Source: Hymenobacter sp. BRD128 (lineage in GTDB: Bacteria; Bacteroidota; Bacteroidia; Cytophagales; Hymenobacteraceae). From it: a stretch of DNA of 64,000 nucleotides. Below the pieces are notes generated by a model. That model saw only the letters and a program-made list of their open reading frames with translations, was not told where the DNA came from and did not search any database. How positions within the stretch are numbered: position 1 is the stretch's first letter; each line of letters begins with the position of its first letter. Shown here in pieces: positions 1 through 8,973 of the stretch. A program made the translations under genes and the position numbers. The stretch spans positions 2,790,001 to 2,854,000 of the forward strand of contig NZ_CP053908.1 in NCBI RefSeq assembly GCF_013256625.1, given 5' to 3'.

Positions 1-405
1 GTAGTTGACCTCACCGTGTCGGACTCGGTGATGCCCAAAATCACGGCTACGCTCGACGGCCCCAACGGCCTCGGCATCCAGGAGTGCGCCCAGGTGACGC
101 GCCGCCTCAACCGCGGCCTCGAAGAGGCCTACGGCGAAGACGCCGCTTATTCGCTCGAAGTGACCTCGCCCGGCGCCGACCAGCCCCTCACCGACCCGCG
201 CCAGTACCAGCGCCACGTGGGCCGCAGCCTGGCCCTCAAGCTAGCCGATGGCACCGAGAAAACTGGTCCGCTCACTGCCGTTACGCCCGAAGGCATTGAG
301 CTGGAAGAAGTTATCAAAATAAAAACCAAGAAAACCACCCTACCCGCCGTCTTTATTCCTTTCGGGGACATAAAAGAGGCGACAGTTGTTATTTCTTTCA
401 AGTAG
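1..405 (+). CDS. rimP: Ribosome maturation factor RimP (5' truncated by window edge)
   Basis: RimP acts in the cytoplasm in maturation of the 30S ribosomal subunit. The frame is open from base 1 (VVDLTVSD...), so the real start lies upstream and about 134 C-terminal residues are visible. The segment PNGLGIQECAQVTRRLNRGL followed by LEVTSPGADQPL is the typical RimP core (the family has VSSPGLDRPL here), then comes the C-terminal SH3-like barrel. The GTG at position 16 is internal, not the start. The next genes are nusA and infB, the order conserved in most bacteria, which supports the call strongly. A dispersed repeat starts 1 nt after the TAG stop. Confidence 0.93.
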   Translation, partial: VVDLTVSDSVMPKITATLDGPNGLGIQECAQVTRRLNRGLEEAYGEDAAYSLEVTSPGADQPLTDPRQYQRHVGRSLALKLADGTEKTGPLTAVTPEGIELEEVIKIKTKKTTLPAVFIPFGDIKEATVVISFK

Positions 406-406
406 A

Positions 407-480
407 CCGCAGATTAGCTGCGCTGAACTTCGTTTCAAACGGATTTAACGAAGTTCGCGGATGCGCCCGCTGAAGCGGGC
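407..480 (+). repeat. CCGCAGATTAGC repeat, copy 1, with GCCCGC/GCGGGC hairpin
   Basis: It begins CCGCAGATTAGCTG directly after the rimP stop and shares the ACTTCG..CAAACGG..AACG pattern with the two copies around the infB terminator (5157-5218 and 5321-5382), but is more diverged. It ends in a perfect GCCCGC-TGAA-GCGGGC hairpin (465-480) that could act as a 3' processing or termination structure. Confidence 0.6.
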
Positions 481-532
481 TAACTATGCAAACAGTTGTT
501 TTAGACGTTTTTACGCTTTTACTTAATCTTTC

Positions 533-1924
533 ATGGCTAAAAAAGTCACCCCTAGCCCGCAGGAAGTCGCCGCCGCGCAGGCCGACCTAAATGCCCGGAT
601 GCTCATCGAGAACTTCCAGGAGTTTGCCAAGAGCCGCAACATCGACCGGCCCACGATGATGTCGATTCTGGACGACGTGTTTCGGACGATGATTCGCAAG
701 AAGTTTGAGGACGACTCGAACTTCGACGTAATCGTCAACCCTGACAATGGCGACCTCGAAATCTGGCGCAACCGCGAAATCGTGGACGACAACTCGGAGG
801 ATATCTGGGACCTGGACAAGATTCCGCTGGCTGAGGCGCAGAAAATTGAGCCTGATTTTGAGATTGGCGAGTCGGTAGCCGAGCCGATTAAGATTGACGA
901 CTTTGGCCGCCGCGCCGTGCTGCTAGCCCGCCAAACGCTGATTCAGCGCGTGAAGGACATGGAGCGCGACAACTTGTATCAGAAATACAAGGACTTGGTG
1001 GGTGAAATCATCACCGGCGAGGTGTATCAGGTGTGGAGCCGCGAGGCGCTCATCCTGGACAAGGATGAGAATGAGCTGGTGCTGCCCAAGAGCGAGCAAA
1101 TCCCGAAGGACCGCTACCGCAAGGGTGATACGGTGCGCGCCGTGGTGCACCGCGTAGATGTGGTAAATGGCTCACCAAAGGTTATCCTGAGCCGCGCCGC
1201 GCCCGCCTTTTTGGAGCGCTTGTTTGAGCAGGAAGTACCCGAGATTTACGATGGCCTCATCAGCATCAAAAATGTGGTGCGCGAGCCCGGCGAGCGCGCC
1301 AAGGTAGCCGTGGAAAGCTACGACGAGCGCATCGACCCGGTGGGCGCCTGCGTGGGTATGAAAGGCAGCCGCATTCACCCAGTAGTGCGCGAGCTGATGA
1401 ACGAGAACATCGACATCATCAACTACACCGACAACCTGGAGTTATTCATCTCGCGGGCTTTGTCGCCGGCTAAGGTTGGCTCGATGAAAATCAGTGAACA
1501 AACCGGCCGGGTTTCCGTGTTTATGAAGCCAGACCAGGTGAGCCTGGCCATCGGCCGGGGCGGCGCCAACATCAAGCTGGCTAGCCGCTTGGTGGGCATG
1601 GAAATCGACGTCTTCCGCGAAGCTACCGACTATGAAGAAGACATCGCCCTCGACGAGTTCACCGATGAGATTGAGCCTTGGGTAATTGCCGAGCTTAAGA
1701 AAATCGGCCTTGACACCGGCCGCGCCGTGCTGGCCGTGAAAAAGGACGACATCGTGCGCCGCACCGAGCTGGAAGAAGAAACGGTAGACGATGTGTACCG
1801 CGTCATCCGCCAGGAATTTGCCGACGACGACGACCTGCCAACCGAGGCCGGGGCTGCGGCACCTAGCCCGACACCCACGCCGGCCGCCAACGCCGACACC
1901 GACAGCGCCCCGGCCGCCCAATGA
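533..1924 (+). CDS. nusA: Transcription termination/antitermination protein NusA
   Basis: NusA binds RNA polymerase and nascent RNA and controls pausing, termination and antitermination. The 463-residue product has the N-terminal polymerase-binding domain (about 1-130, NARMLIENFQEFAKSRNIDR), an S1 domain (about 135-205, VGEIITGEVYQVW) and two KH domains (GACVGMKGSRIHPVVREL and LAIGRGGANIKLASRLVG). The C-terminus is a short acidic stretch followed by an Ala/Pro-rich tail. Start ATG 533 gives a normal NusA N-terminus. It sits between rimP and infB, its usual place. The tail is low complexity and unlikely to be folded. Confidence 0.97.
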   Translation: MAKKVTPSPQEVAAAQADLNARMLIENFQEFAKSRNIDRPTMMSILDDVFRTMIRKKFEDDSNFDVIVNPDNGDLEIWRNREIVDDNSEDIWDLDKIPLAEAQKIEPDFEIGESVAEPIKIDDFGRRAVLLARQTLIQRVKDMERDNLYQKYKDLVGEIITGEVYQVWSREALILDKDENELVLPKSEQIPKDRYRKGDTVRAVVHRVDVVNGSPKVILSRAAPAFLERLFEQEVPEIYDGLISIKNVVREPGERAKVAVESYDERIDPVGACVGMKGSRIHPVVRELMNENIDIINYTDNLELFISRALSPAKVGSMKISEQTGRVSVFMKPDQVSLAIGRGGANIKLASRLVGMEIDVFREATDYEEDIALDEFTDEIEPWVIAELKKIGLDTGRAVLAVKKDDIVRRTELEEETVDDVYRVIRQEFADDDDLPTEAGAAAPSPTPTPAANADTDSAPAAQ

Positions 1925-1957
1925 GGGCCGGGGCCAACCGCCAGCAAGTAAGTTATT

Positions 1958-1981
1958 AAATCAAGCCAGTAGGCTTGATTT
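1958..1981 (+). terminator. Hairpin downstream of nusA
   Basis: Perfect 10-bp stem AAATCAAGCC-AGTA-GGCTTGATTT, 34 nt after the nusA stop and upstream of the infB promoter box. There is no strong U run, so it may be an attenuating or processing hairpin rather than a full terminator. Confidence 0.45.
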
Positions 1982-2007
1982 ATAGCCTGCTGGCCAGATT
2001 TAATCTT

Positions 2008-2015
2008 TACCTTTG
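2008..2015 (+). promoter_or_regulatory. Bacteroidota -7 box TACCTTTG upstream of infB
   Basis: TACCTTTG matches the phylum's TAnnTTTG consensus and lies 33 nt before the infB ATG. The TTG at 2013 is part of this box, which argues against its use as an alternative start codon. No well-spaced -33 TTG is visible. Confidence 0.55.
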
Positions 2016-2048
2016 CACCCTGAACGTATTCGTTCGCGACTTATTAGA

Positions 2049-5000
2049 ATGGCGGAAGCAACCCCGAAACGGCTATTACAGGCGGCCAAAGACCTGAACA
2101 TTGGCATTGACCGGGCCGTTGAGGCCCTTTCCCGCAGAGGGATTGCGGTAGAAAACAAGCCTACTACCAAGCTCACCGGCGAGCAGGTAAGCCTGTTGGA
2201 AAAAGAATTTGCGGCTTCGGCCCAGGATAAGCAGGAGGCCCAGCGCCACACCCAGGCCCGGCGCCAGAGCGAGCTGAATGCCCAGGCCCAGGCGGCAGTG
2301 GCTAAACCTGCCCCGACCCCGGCTCCTGTTCCCAAACCAGCGCCGGTGGCTAGCCCACTAACGGCACCCGTGTCGGCACCAGCACCTATCGCTGCTCCGG
2401 TGGCCGCTGCACCGGCACCAGCGCCCATTGTAGCAGCCCCTGCTGCTCAGCCGGCTTTAGCCCCGACCGAAGCGCCTAAGGCTCCGGGCCTCAAGGTGCT
2501 AGGCAAAATTGAGCTCGACAGCAAAGGCCGCGTTATTCCGGCGCGGCCCGCGACGCCCCCGGCTGCTACGCCGACTCCGGTGGCGCCCGCCGCGCCCACG
2601 CCAGTTGCGGAAGTAAAACCAGCACCGACTCCGGCGCCTCAGCCAGTAGCGGCACCCCAGCCAGCCCCGGTAGTAGTAGCCCCAGCAGCCCCGGTCGTTT
2701 CGACCCCGGTGGCAACGCCCGCGCCTACCCCGGCTCCCGCACCAGCTGCTCCGACTGCCCCACTTGTCTCGGCTCCCGTAGCTACTGCGGCCCCCATTTC
2801 CCCGGCACCAGCAGCTTCAGCTGCTCCTGATGCCCCCGCGGGCGAAGAAGGCACCATTGTGGCTAAAGCCGACCAACTGAAAGGCCTCACGGTACTCGGC
2901 AAGATTCAACTGCCGGTTGATTCGAGCCGCCGTGGGCCGGGTGGTGGCCGCGGGCCGCGCCCGGTGGCCTCGTCCGACGTGCGTAAGAGCGGCGTGGGCA
3001 GTGCCAACCAGAAGAAGCGCCAGCGCCTGCCGGCTCCCGGCCAGCCGGGCGGCGGTGGCGCCAGCACCGGTACCAACACCGGCCAGGGCGGCGGCTACCA
3101 GGGCAATCGCCCGGCGGGTGGTCCAGGCCAGGGTGGCAACCGCCCCGGCGGGCCCGGCCAAGGCGGCACCCGCCCCGGCCAGGGCACCCGCCCCGGCCAG
3201 AGCAACAACCGCCCGGCTACGCCGCAGGTACCGCTCACGCCCGAGCAGAACGACAAGCAGATTCAGGAGCAAATCAAGGCTACGCTAGCGAAGCTCAGCG
3301 GCGGCAAAACCAACGCCGCTGCCAACCGCGCCAAGTATCGCCGCGACAAGCGGGGCATGGCTGCCGAAGAGCGCGAAGCCCTGCGCGCCCAGAACGAACT
3401 GGATGCCAAGACCCTCAAGCTCACCGAGTTCATTTCGGCCAACGACCTCGCGTCGCTGATGGATGTGAACGTGAACGAGGTAATCAAGGTGTGCTTGGGC
3501 ATGGGCATGTTCGTGTCCATCAACCAGCGCCTCGATGCCGAAGCCATCACGGTGATTGCCGACGAGTTTGGCTATGATGTCGAATTCCTCTCGGCCGAGG
3601 AAGACGAGGAGCCCATCGACATGAGTGATGCGCCCGAGGACCTTCAGCCCCGCGCGCCCATCGTGACCATCATGGGCCACGTCGACCACGGCAAAACGTC
3701 GCTGCTTGACTACATCCGCGAGGCTAGCGTAGCCAAGGGCGAGGCTGGTGGTATTACCCAGCACATTGGCGCCTATGAGGTAAAGACCAAATCGGGCAAC
3801 CCGATTACTTTCCTCGATACGCCGGGTCACGAAGCCTTTACGGCCATGCGCGCCCGTGGTGCCAAGGTGACGGACATTGCCATTATCGTAATCGCGGCCG
3901 ACGACTCGGTGATGCCCCAGACCAAGGAGGCTATCAACCACGCCCAGGCGGCGGGCGTGCCGATTATTATTGCCATCAACAAGGTAGACAAGCCGCATTC
4001 CAACCCGGAGAAAATCCGCGAAGAGCTTTCGCAGATGAACATTCTGGTGGAAGAATGGGGTGGCAAGTATCAGAGCCAGGAAGTTTCGGCTAAGTCGGGC
4101 CTGGGTGTAGATGACTTGCTGGAGAAAATTCTGCTCGAAGCGGAGTTGCTTGACCTGCACGCCAACCCTAATCGTAACGCGATTGGGACGGTTATCGAAG
4201 CCGAGCTGGACAAAGGCCGGGGCTACGTAACTACCGTGCTGGTGCAAACCGGCACGCTGAACGTGGGCGACATCGTACTGGCCGGCCCGCACTACGGCCG
4301 CGTGAAGGCCATGACCGACTACCGCGGCAAGAAGAAGAAGCTAGCCGGCCCCGCCACGCCGGTACAGGTGCTGGGCCTCACGGGCGCCCCGCAGGCCGGC
4401 GACCGCATCCAGGTAATGGAAACGGAGCGCGAAGCCCGCGAACTGGCCACCCAGCGCCAGCAACTGGCCCGTGAGCAAAGCATCCGCACCAAGAAGCACA
4501 TCACGCTCGACGAGATTGGTCGCCGTCTGGCTATCGGCTCGTTCAAGGAGCTGAATATCCTGGTGAAAGGTGACGTGGACGGCTCGGTAGAAGCCCTCTC
4601 CGACTCGCTGCTGAAGCTGAGCACGCCCGAGGTGAAGGTGAATATCCTGAGCAAAGGCGTGGGTGCCATTTCGGAAAGCGACGTGCTGCTAGCCTCGGCT
4701 TCCGACGCCATCATCATCGGCTTCCAGGTTCGCCCCTCGCAGAGCGCCCGCAAACTGGCTGAGCAAGAGCAAATTGACGTGCGTTTGTACTCGATTATCT
4801 ACAACGCCATCAACGAGGTGAAAGACGCGATGGAGGGCATGCTGGCCCCCACCCTGCACGAAGTAGTGGTGGCCAACGCCGAAGTGCGCCAAGTGTTCAA
4901 CATCACCAAGGTGGGCACTATCGGTGGCTGCATGGTGACGGACGGCACGTTTACCCGCAAAACCAAGGTGCGCGTAGTGCGCAACGGCATCGTGCAATAC

Positions 5001-5156
5001 ACCGGCGACATTCAGGACCTCAAGCGCTTCAAGGACGATGTGTCGGAAGTGCGCCAGGGCTACGAATGCGGTATCTCGGTGAAGAACTTCAACGACCTGC
5101 AGGAAGGCGACAACATCGAAGGCTTCGAAGAACAGGAAATCAAGCGCAAGCTGTAA
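2049..5156 (+). CDS. infB: Translation initiation factor IF-2
   Basis: IF-2 is the GTPase that brings initiator tRNA to the 30S subunit and promotes subunit joining. About 1035 residues. The N-terminal IF2_N helical domain starts [21 protein letters not shown] long Ala/Pro-rich linker (about 80-280) and a Gly/Arg/Gln-rich stretch (about 300-400) follow, then the conserved core with G1 [13 protein letters not shown]3 DTPGHEAF and G4 INKVDKP, then domains II-IV ending EEQEIKRKL. The start is ATG 2049, not the in-frame TTG 2013 that lies inside the promoter box. The linker is long even for IF-2 but is typical of high-GC Bacteroidota. A strong terminator follows. Confidence 0.97.
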   Translation: MAEATPKRLLQAAKDLNIGIDRAVEALSRRGIAVENKPTTKLTGEQVSLLEKEFAASAQDKQEAQRHTQARRQSELNAQAQAAVAKPAPTPAPVPKPAPVASPLTAPVSAPAPIAAPVAAAPAPAPIVAAPAAQPALAPTEAPKAPGLKVLGKIELDSKGRVIPARPATPPAATPTPVAPAAPTPVAEVKPAPTPAPQPVAAPQPAPVVVAPAAPVVSTPVATPAPTPAPAPAAPTAPLVSAPVATAAPISPAPAASAAPDAPAGEEGTIVAKADQLKGLTVLGKIQLPVDSSRRGPGGGRGPRPVASSDVRKSGVGSANQKKRQRLPAPGQPGGGGASTGTNTGQGGGYQGNRPAGGPGQGGNRPGGPGQGGTRPGQGTRPGQSNNRPATPQVPLTPEQNDKQIQEQIKATLAKLSGGKTNAAANRAKYRRDKRGMAAEEREALRAQNELDAKTLKLTEFISANDLASLMDVNVNEVIKVCLGMGMFVSINQRLDAEAITVIADEFGYDVEFLSAEEDEEPIDMSDAPEDLQPRAPIVTIMGHVDHGKTSLLDYIREASVAKGEAGGITQHIGAYEVKTKSGNPITFLDTPGHEAFTAMRARGAKVTDIAIIVIAADDSVMPQTKEAINHAQAAGVPIIIAINKVDKPHSNPEKIREELSQMNILVEEWGGKYQSQEVSAKSGLGVDDLLEKILLEAELLDLHANPNRNAIGTVIEAELDKGRGYVTTVLVQTGTLNVGDIVLAGPHYGRVKAMTDYRGKKKKLAGPATPVQVLGLTGAPQAGDRIQVMETEREARELATQRQQLAREQSIRTKKHITLDEIGRRLAIGSFKELNILVKGDVDGSVEALSDSLLKLSTPEVKVNILSKGVGAISESDVLLASASDAIIIGFQVRPSQSARKLAEQEQIDVRLYSIIYNAINEVKDAMEGMLAPTLHEVVVANAEVRQVFNITKVGTIGGCMVTDGTFTRKTKVRVVRNGIVQYTGDIQDLKRFKDDVSEVRQGYECGISVKNFNDLQEGDNIEGFEEQEIKRKL

Positions 5157-5382
5157 CCGCAGATTAGCTGGGCTGCACTTCGCTGCAAACGGCTTGAACG
5201 GATACGCTTGCTGCGCAAACTGGCTGTTTTTTGAATTGAATAACTAAAAAGGCCACCCTGCGGGGTGGCCTTTTTAGTTACAGTTATAAAATAGACAATG
5301 ATGACGCTAACGTAGTTTGCTTGCGCAGCAAGCGCATCCGTTCAAGCCATTTGCAGCGAAGTGCAGCCCAGCTAATCTGCGG
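5157..5382. repeat. 62-bp inverted repeat pair flanking the infB terminator
   Basis: Arms 5157-5218 and 5321-5382 are inverted copies identical at 60 of 62 positions. The outer ends read CCGCAGATTAGCTGGGCTGC. The left arm starts at the base after the infB TAA. The right arm ends 1 nt before the stop of the minus-strand gene at 5384. A diverged third copy follows rimP (407-480). The central 102 bp carry the infB terminator. Confidence 0.85.
5241..5280 (+). terminator. Strong intrinsic terminator of infB (bidirectional)
   Basis: Perfect 18-bp stem TAACTAAAAAGGCCACCC with loop TGCG and the complementary arm, giving GC-rich stem and T5 on either strand. It probably also serves the minus-strand gene at 5384-5815, which converges on it. 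Confidence 0.9.
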
Positions 5383-5383
5383 T

Positions 5384-5815
5384 TTAGAAGAGGAGGAATT
5401 TCTTTTTTCGGCTGCGGTCGTGCACGAGCGGCTTGCCCTTAGTACGGCCGCCCATCACCACGCGGCGCGATACGCCGCGCTCCTGCTCCTGGCCCGGCAG
5501 CGCCCGAAATTTGCGCACGGTAAAAGAACCGCCGGCTTTATCCATCTGGCGGAAGGGGCCGCTCCGCTCAGCACCAAAGCTGGTGTTGCCGGTGCGGGCT
5601 TCCAGCACCTGCAATTGCTGGTCGCGGGCGGCGTCTTCGGGGCTCATCTGCTGCTGACGTCGGGTGCGGACATTGTCTGGTGCGCCCGGAGCGGCGGAGC
5701 GCGCCGGGCTGCCCGGCGCCGGAAAATCGGGCGCGGTAGTTTGTGCCTGAGCGACCGTAGCAGTGAGCAAAAAAGCCGCGAAGGCTAGCGGAGTGGCAAG
5801 AAACAGTTTTTTCAC
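5384..5815 (-). CDS. Small secreted protein of unknown function
   Basis: A 143-residue protein with a clear Sec signal peptide (MKKLFLATPLAFAAFLLTAT then VAQAQ, cleavage likely after AQA). The mature part is Pro/Ala/Arg/Gln-rich, with QQQMSPEDAARDQQLQVLEA in the middle and a very basic C-terminus (RSRKKKFLLF). No family was recognised. The start is GTG at 5815. It converges with infB and shares the terminator region; its stop codon touches the right arm of the 62-bp repeat. Probably periplasmic. A real gene is likely because of the well-formed signal peptide, but the function is unknown. Confidence 0.6.
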   Translation of the reverse strand: MKKLFLATPLAFAAFLLTATVAQAQTTAPDFPAPGSPARSAAPGAPDNVRTRRQQQMSPEDAARDQQLQVLEARTGNTSFGAERSGPFRQMDKAGGSFTVRKFRALPGQEQERGVSRRVVMGGRTKGKPLVHDRSRKKKFLLF

Positions 5816-5909
5816 GGGTCGAAGCTACGGGAGAACGGTAAGCAAGAAGCGGTAAACCCGAAATGTCGGCTCCCCGGCAGAAGTTCCGGCCAGCCTGGCT
5901 AGCCCAGCG

Positions 5910-6341
5910 CTAGGCGCGGGTGCGCAGAGCATCGCGAATTTCGGCGAGTAGCTCCTGGTCGCGGGTAATAGCCGGAGCAGCAGGCTCTTTCACTTCTACC
6001 ACGGTGGGCTTTTTGAAGCGGTTCGCCAGCTTCACGACCCAGAAGATGACCAAGGCGATAATGAGAAAATAAATGATGGCATTAATAAAATTGCCATAGC
6101 TTACCACGGCGGCTTTGGCATCCTGCGCCGCCTTCAAGGTTTCGTAGTGCTGCCCATTAAGCGCAAAGAACTTCTCCTTGAAATCAATGCCGCTAGTGAA
6201 TACGCTCAGAATTGGCATAATAATGTCGTCGGTCAGCGACGACACGATTTTGCCAAACGCCCCGCCAATAATGACGCCCACGGCCAGGTCGAGTACATTG
6301 CCTTTCGAGATAAACTCCTTGAATTCGGAAACGAAGCTCAT
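5910..6341 (-). CDS. mscL: Large-conductance mechanosensitive channel MscL
   Basis: MscL is an inner-membrane pentameric channel that opens under high membrane tension to release solutes during osmotic downshock. The 143-residue length is normal for the family. The N-terminal amphipathic helix and TM1 read EFKEFISKGNVLDLAVGVII then GGAFGKIVSSLTDDIIMP. A periplasmic loop (about 50-80) follows, then TM2 (AIIYFLIIALVIFWVVKLAN) and a charged cytoplasmic helix ending EIRDALRTRA. The frame extends upstream to 6599, but only ATG 6341 gives the canonical N-terminus. A MscS-family channel is encoded at 57.8 kb. Confidence 0.96.
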   Translation of the reverse strand: MSFVSEFKEFISKGNVLDLAVGVIIGGAFGKIVSSLTDDIIMPILSVFTSGIDFKEKFFALNGQHYETLKAAQDAKAAVVSYGNFINAIIYFLIIALVIFWVVKLANRFKKPTVVEVKEPAAPAITRDQELLAEIRDALRTRA

Positions 6342-6516
6342 AAGTAAAAACGAGGGAAAGATGAGAGAATGAACCTTGCTACGCCGGGGTATTACGATTT
6401 GCGCCGTTAGCGATGTCACTGACAGCCACAAAGTTTTGCGCAATATGCACGCGATTAAGTGATAGTTCGCCGAATAGTGGCTTTCCCGCTTTAAATGGCT
6501 GATTATGGCGGGTGAA

Positions 6517-6544
6517 TTGGGGCTAGCCTGGCACCGTACCTTTG
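6517..6544 (+). promoter_or_regulatory. Bacteroidota promoter TTG-N17-TACCTTTG
   Basis: A -33 TTG (6517-6519) is separated by 17 nt from TACCTTTG (6537-6544), matching the Bacteroidota consensus. It lies 36 nt upstream of the enoyl-CoA hydratase ATG at 6581. Confidence 0.65.
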
Positions 6545-6580
6545 CGCCACTGGATTTTATTGCTACTTTTTCAATTGCCC

Positions 6581-7375
6581 ATGCCCGCCTCATTTGCAAA
6601 CCTGCTCTATGACCTGGACGCTGCCACCGGCATCCTCACGCTGACCGTTAACCGGCCTACCAAGCTCAATGCGCTGAACGCGGCCACGATAGCTGAACTG
6701 GGCCAGGCCATTGACCAGGCGCGGGCCGACGCCGCCGTGCGGGGCATCCTGCTCACCGGCAGCGGCGAGAAAGCGTTTGTAGCTGGGGCCGATATTGCCG
6801 AGCTAGCCGGCCTCACTGGCCCCGGCGCGCAGGATGCTGCCGCGCGGGGCCAGGCCGTATTCCGGCGTTTTGAAACCAGCCCCAAGCCCGTGGTGGCGGC
6901 CGTGAATGGCTTTGCGCTGGGCGGCGGCTGCGAGCTGGCGATGGCTTGCCACCTGCGGGTGGCTTCGGACAATGCTCGCTTTGGCCAGCCCGAAGTAAAC
7001 CTGGGTTTGCTACCCGGCTACGGCGGAACCCAGCGCCTGGTGCAGCTGGTGGGCAAAAGCAAAGCGCTGGAGCTGCTGCTCACCGCCGACCAAGTAAAAG
7101 CCGATGAGGCCCTGCGCCTGGGGCTAGCCAACCACGTAGTGCCGCAAGCCGAGCTGTTGCCTTTCTGCAAGAGCCTGCTGCTTAAGATATTGACCAAGGC
7201 ACCAATCGCCATAGGCCTTACTATCGACTGCGTCAATACCTACTTCGACAAGGGCGGCGAGGCCGGCTACGCGGCCGAAGCCGCCGCGTTTGGTCAGGCT
7301 TTCGGCACGGCCGATTTTAAAGAAGGGACCACTGCTTTTCTGGAAAAACGTCCGGCGGTATTCACCGGCAACTAA
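6581..7375 (+). CDS. Enoyl-CoA hydratase / crotonase-family protein
   Basis: Crotonase-fold enzyme of 264 residues, most likely hydrating trans-2-enoyl-CoA in fatty acid or amino acid breakdown. The oxyanion-hole segments are GSGEKAFVAGADIAEL and AVNGFALGGGCELAMACHLR. Both Glu residues expected of a true hydratase are present, in GGCELA and in GQPEVNLGLLPGYGGTQRL. The C-terminal helix ends FLEKRPAVFTGN. Start ATG 6581 is chosen because the upstream in-frame TTG (6542) lies in the promoter. It is a single-gene unit; substrate specificity (short-chain or crotonyl) cannot be read from the sequence. Confidence 0.92.
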   Translation: MPASFANLLYDLDAATGILTLTVNRPTKLNALNAATIAELGQAIDQARADAAVRGILLTGSGEKAFVAGADIAELAGLTGPGAQDAAARGQAVFRRFETSPKPVVAAVNGFALGGGCELAMACHLRVASDNARFGQPEVNLGLLPGYGGTQRLVQLVGKSKALELLLTADQVKADEALRLGLANHVVPQAELLPFCKSLLLKILTKAPIAIGLTIDCVNTYFDKGGEAGYAAEAAAFGQAFGTADFKEGTTAFLEKRPAVFTGN

Positions 7376-7453
7376 TTTTAAGGAAGCTGGCGGCCGGGCG
7401 AAGTAGTTATTTCGACTAGCTACGCTCCGCCCTGCCGCCAGCCTTGCGTACGA

Positions 7454-8968
7454 ATGGGGATTGCAAAAAAACTGGCCTCCCAAACGGCCATTTACGGCGT
7501 CAGCAGTATAGTGGGGCGGGTGCTGAACTACCTGTTGGTGCCCATTTACACGGCCCACTTCGCGGCGGCTGAGTACGGTATTGTGACGGGGCTCTACGCC
7601 TACGTGTCATTTTTGAACGTAGTATTTACTTACGGGCTCGAAACGACGTTTTTTCGATTTGCTAACCGGTCCGGCGAAGACCGGCGCGAGCTTTATAGCC
7701 GCACGCTGAGCCTGCTGCTACTGAGCAGCCTGGTGCTCACGGCCCTGCTGGCAGCGCTGGCCCGGCCGCTGCTCGGGCTGCTGCACCTGCCGCCCGGCCA
7801 CGATGAGTACGCCATCTGGGTAGCCCTGATACTGGGCCTCGACGCGGTGGCGGCGCTGCCCTTCGCCCGGCTGCGGCTCGAAAACAAGGCGCGCAAATTT
7901 GCCACTATCCGCCTCACCAACATCTTGTTGCAGGTTGGCTTAAACTTATTTTTTATCGTGCTATGCCCGGCCGTGGCGCATAGCGCACCCGGTAACCTGC
8001 TAACCGGGCTGCGGCCGCTGATTGCGGCCGTGTACAACCCTAGCCTTGGCGTGGGTTACGTTTTTCTGGCTAACCTGGCTGCCTCGGCGCTCACGCTGGT
8101 ATTGCTAGGGCGCGAGCTGCTGGACTTTCGCTTTCGCTGGCCCTGGCTCACTTTTTTGCAGCCCCTGCTGGCCTACGCCCTACCCCTCATGCTGATGGGC
8201 CTGGCCGGCATGGTCAACGAAACGCTCGACCGCATTTTGCTGCCCGCGTGGCTGCCCGCCAATTTCTATCCTGGCCAGAGCCAGCTGGCCGCCGTGGGTG
8301 TGTACGGCGCCTGCTACAAGCTCAGCATCTTTATGTCGCTGATTATCCAGGCATTTCGCTACGCGGCCGAGCCGTTTTTCTTTTCCCAGAGCACGGAAAA
8401 AAACTCACCCGCCACGTTCGCGCTGGTGCTCAAGTGGTTTACGCTGTGCTGCGCCTTTATTTTCGTAGCCATTAGTCTGAATCTGAGCTGGATTGGGCCT
8501 TTGTTTTTAAAGAGGCCCGAGTACCTGGCTGGGCTGGGCGTGGTGCCGGTTCTGCTGCTGGCCAACCTGTTTCTGGGCGTGTACTATAATCTCTCGGTGT
8601 GGTTTAAGCTCACTGACAAGACCTATTTTGGTACTTACATCGGGTCGGCCGGCGCGGTGCTCACTATCGCACTCAACTTTTTGCTGATACCCGTGCTAGG
8701 GTACATGGGCAGCGCCTGGGCCACGCTGGCTTGTTATTTTATGATGGCCGCGCTGTGCTGGTGGCTGGGCGAGCGGCACTTTCCGGTGCCCTACCCCGTG
8801 ACGCGGCTGTTGCTTTGGCTGCTAGCAGCGGTAGGTCTGGTAGTGCTGGGCCAGGCAGCTAGCCACACGCTGGCTCCGCTGGCTGGCTATGCCCTGGGGC
8901 TTGCCCTGCCGCTAGCCTTTGCCGGCCTGGTTTATTTCGTAGAAGCCCGGCGCGGAATACGGGCTTAA
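7454..8968 (+). CDS. Polysaccharide / lipid-linked oligosaccharide flippase (MOP superfamily)
   Basis: A 504-residue integral membrane protein with about 12-14 hydrophobic segments. The N-terminus (KKLASQTAIYGVSSIVGRVL followed by NYLLVPIYT) and the pattern AEYGIVTGLYAYVSFLNVV are characteristic of Wzx-like polysaccharide exporters, which flip undecaprenyl-linked glycans across the inner membrane. No glycosyltransferase neighbours are present, so the substrate is unknown; peptidoglycan or surface polysaccharide precursors are both possible. Another member of the superfamily is encoded at 33.3-34.7 kb. Start ATG 7454. Confidence 0.88.
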   Translation: MGIAKKLASQTAIYGVSSIVGRVLNYLLVPIYTAHFAAAEYGIVTGLYAYVSFLNVVFTYGLETTFFRFANRSGEDRRELYSRTLSLLLLSSLVLTALLAALARPLLGLLHLPPGHDEYAIWVALILGLDAVAALPFARLRLENKARKFATIRLTNILLQVGLNLFFIVLCPAVAHSAPGNLLTGLRPLIAAVYNPSLGVGYVFLANLAASALTLVLLGRELLDFRFRWPWLTFLQPLLAYALPLMLMGLAGMVNETLDRILLPAWLPANFYPGQSQLAAVGVYGACYKLSIFMSLIIQAFRYAAEPFFFSQSTEKNSPATFALVLKWFTLCCAFIFVAISLNLSWIGPLFLKRPEYLAGLGVVPVLLLANLFLGVYYNLSVWFKLTDKTYFGTYIGSAGAVLTIALNFLLIPVLGYMGSAWATLACYFMMAALCWWLGERHFPVPYPVTRLLLWLLAAVGLVVLGQAASHTLAPLAGYALGLALPLAFAGLVYFVEARRGIRA

Positions 8969-8973
8969 TGGGC

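Noticed and set aside
2300-3250. Apparent DNA repeats in infB
   Set aside because: They are the codons of the Ala/Pro-rich and Gly-rich linker of IF-2, not a CRISPR or mobile repeat.
5321-5788. Plus-strand frame of 155 codons opposite the small secreted protein
   Set aside because: It starts inside the 62-bp repeat and lacks a signal or domain; the minus-strand frame has a clear signal peptide.
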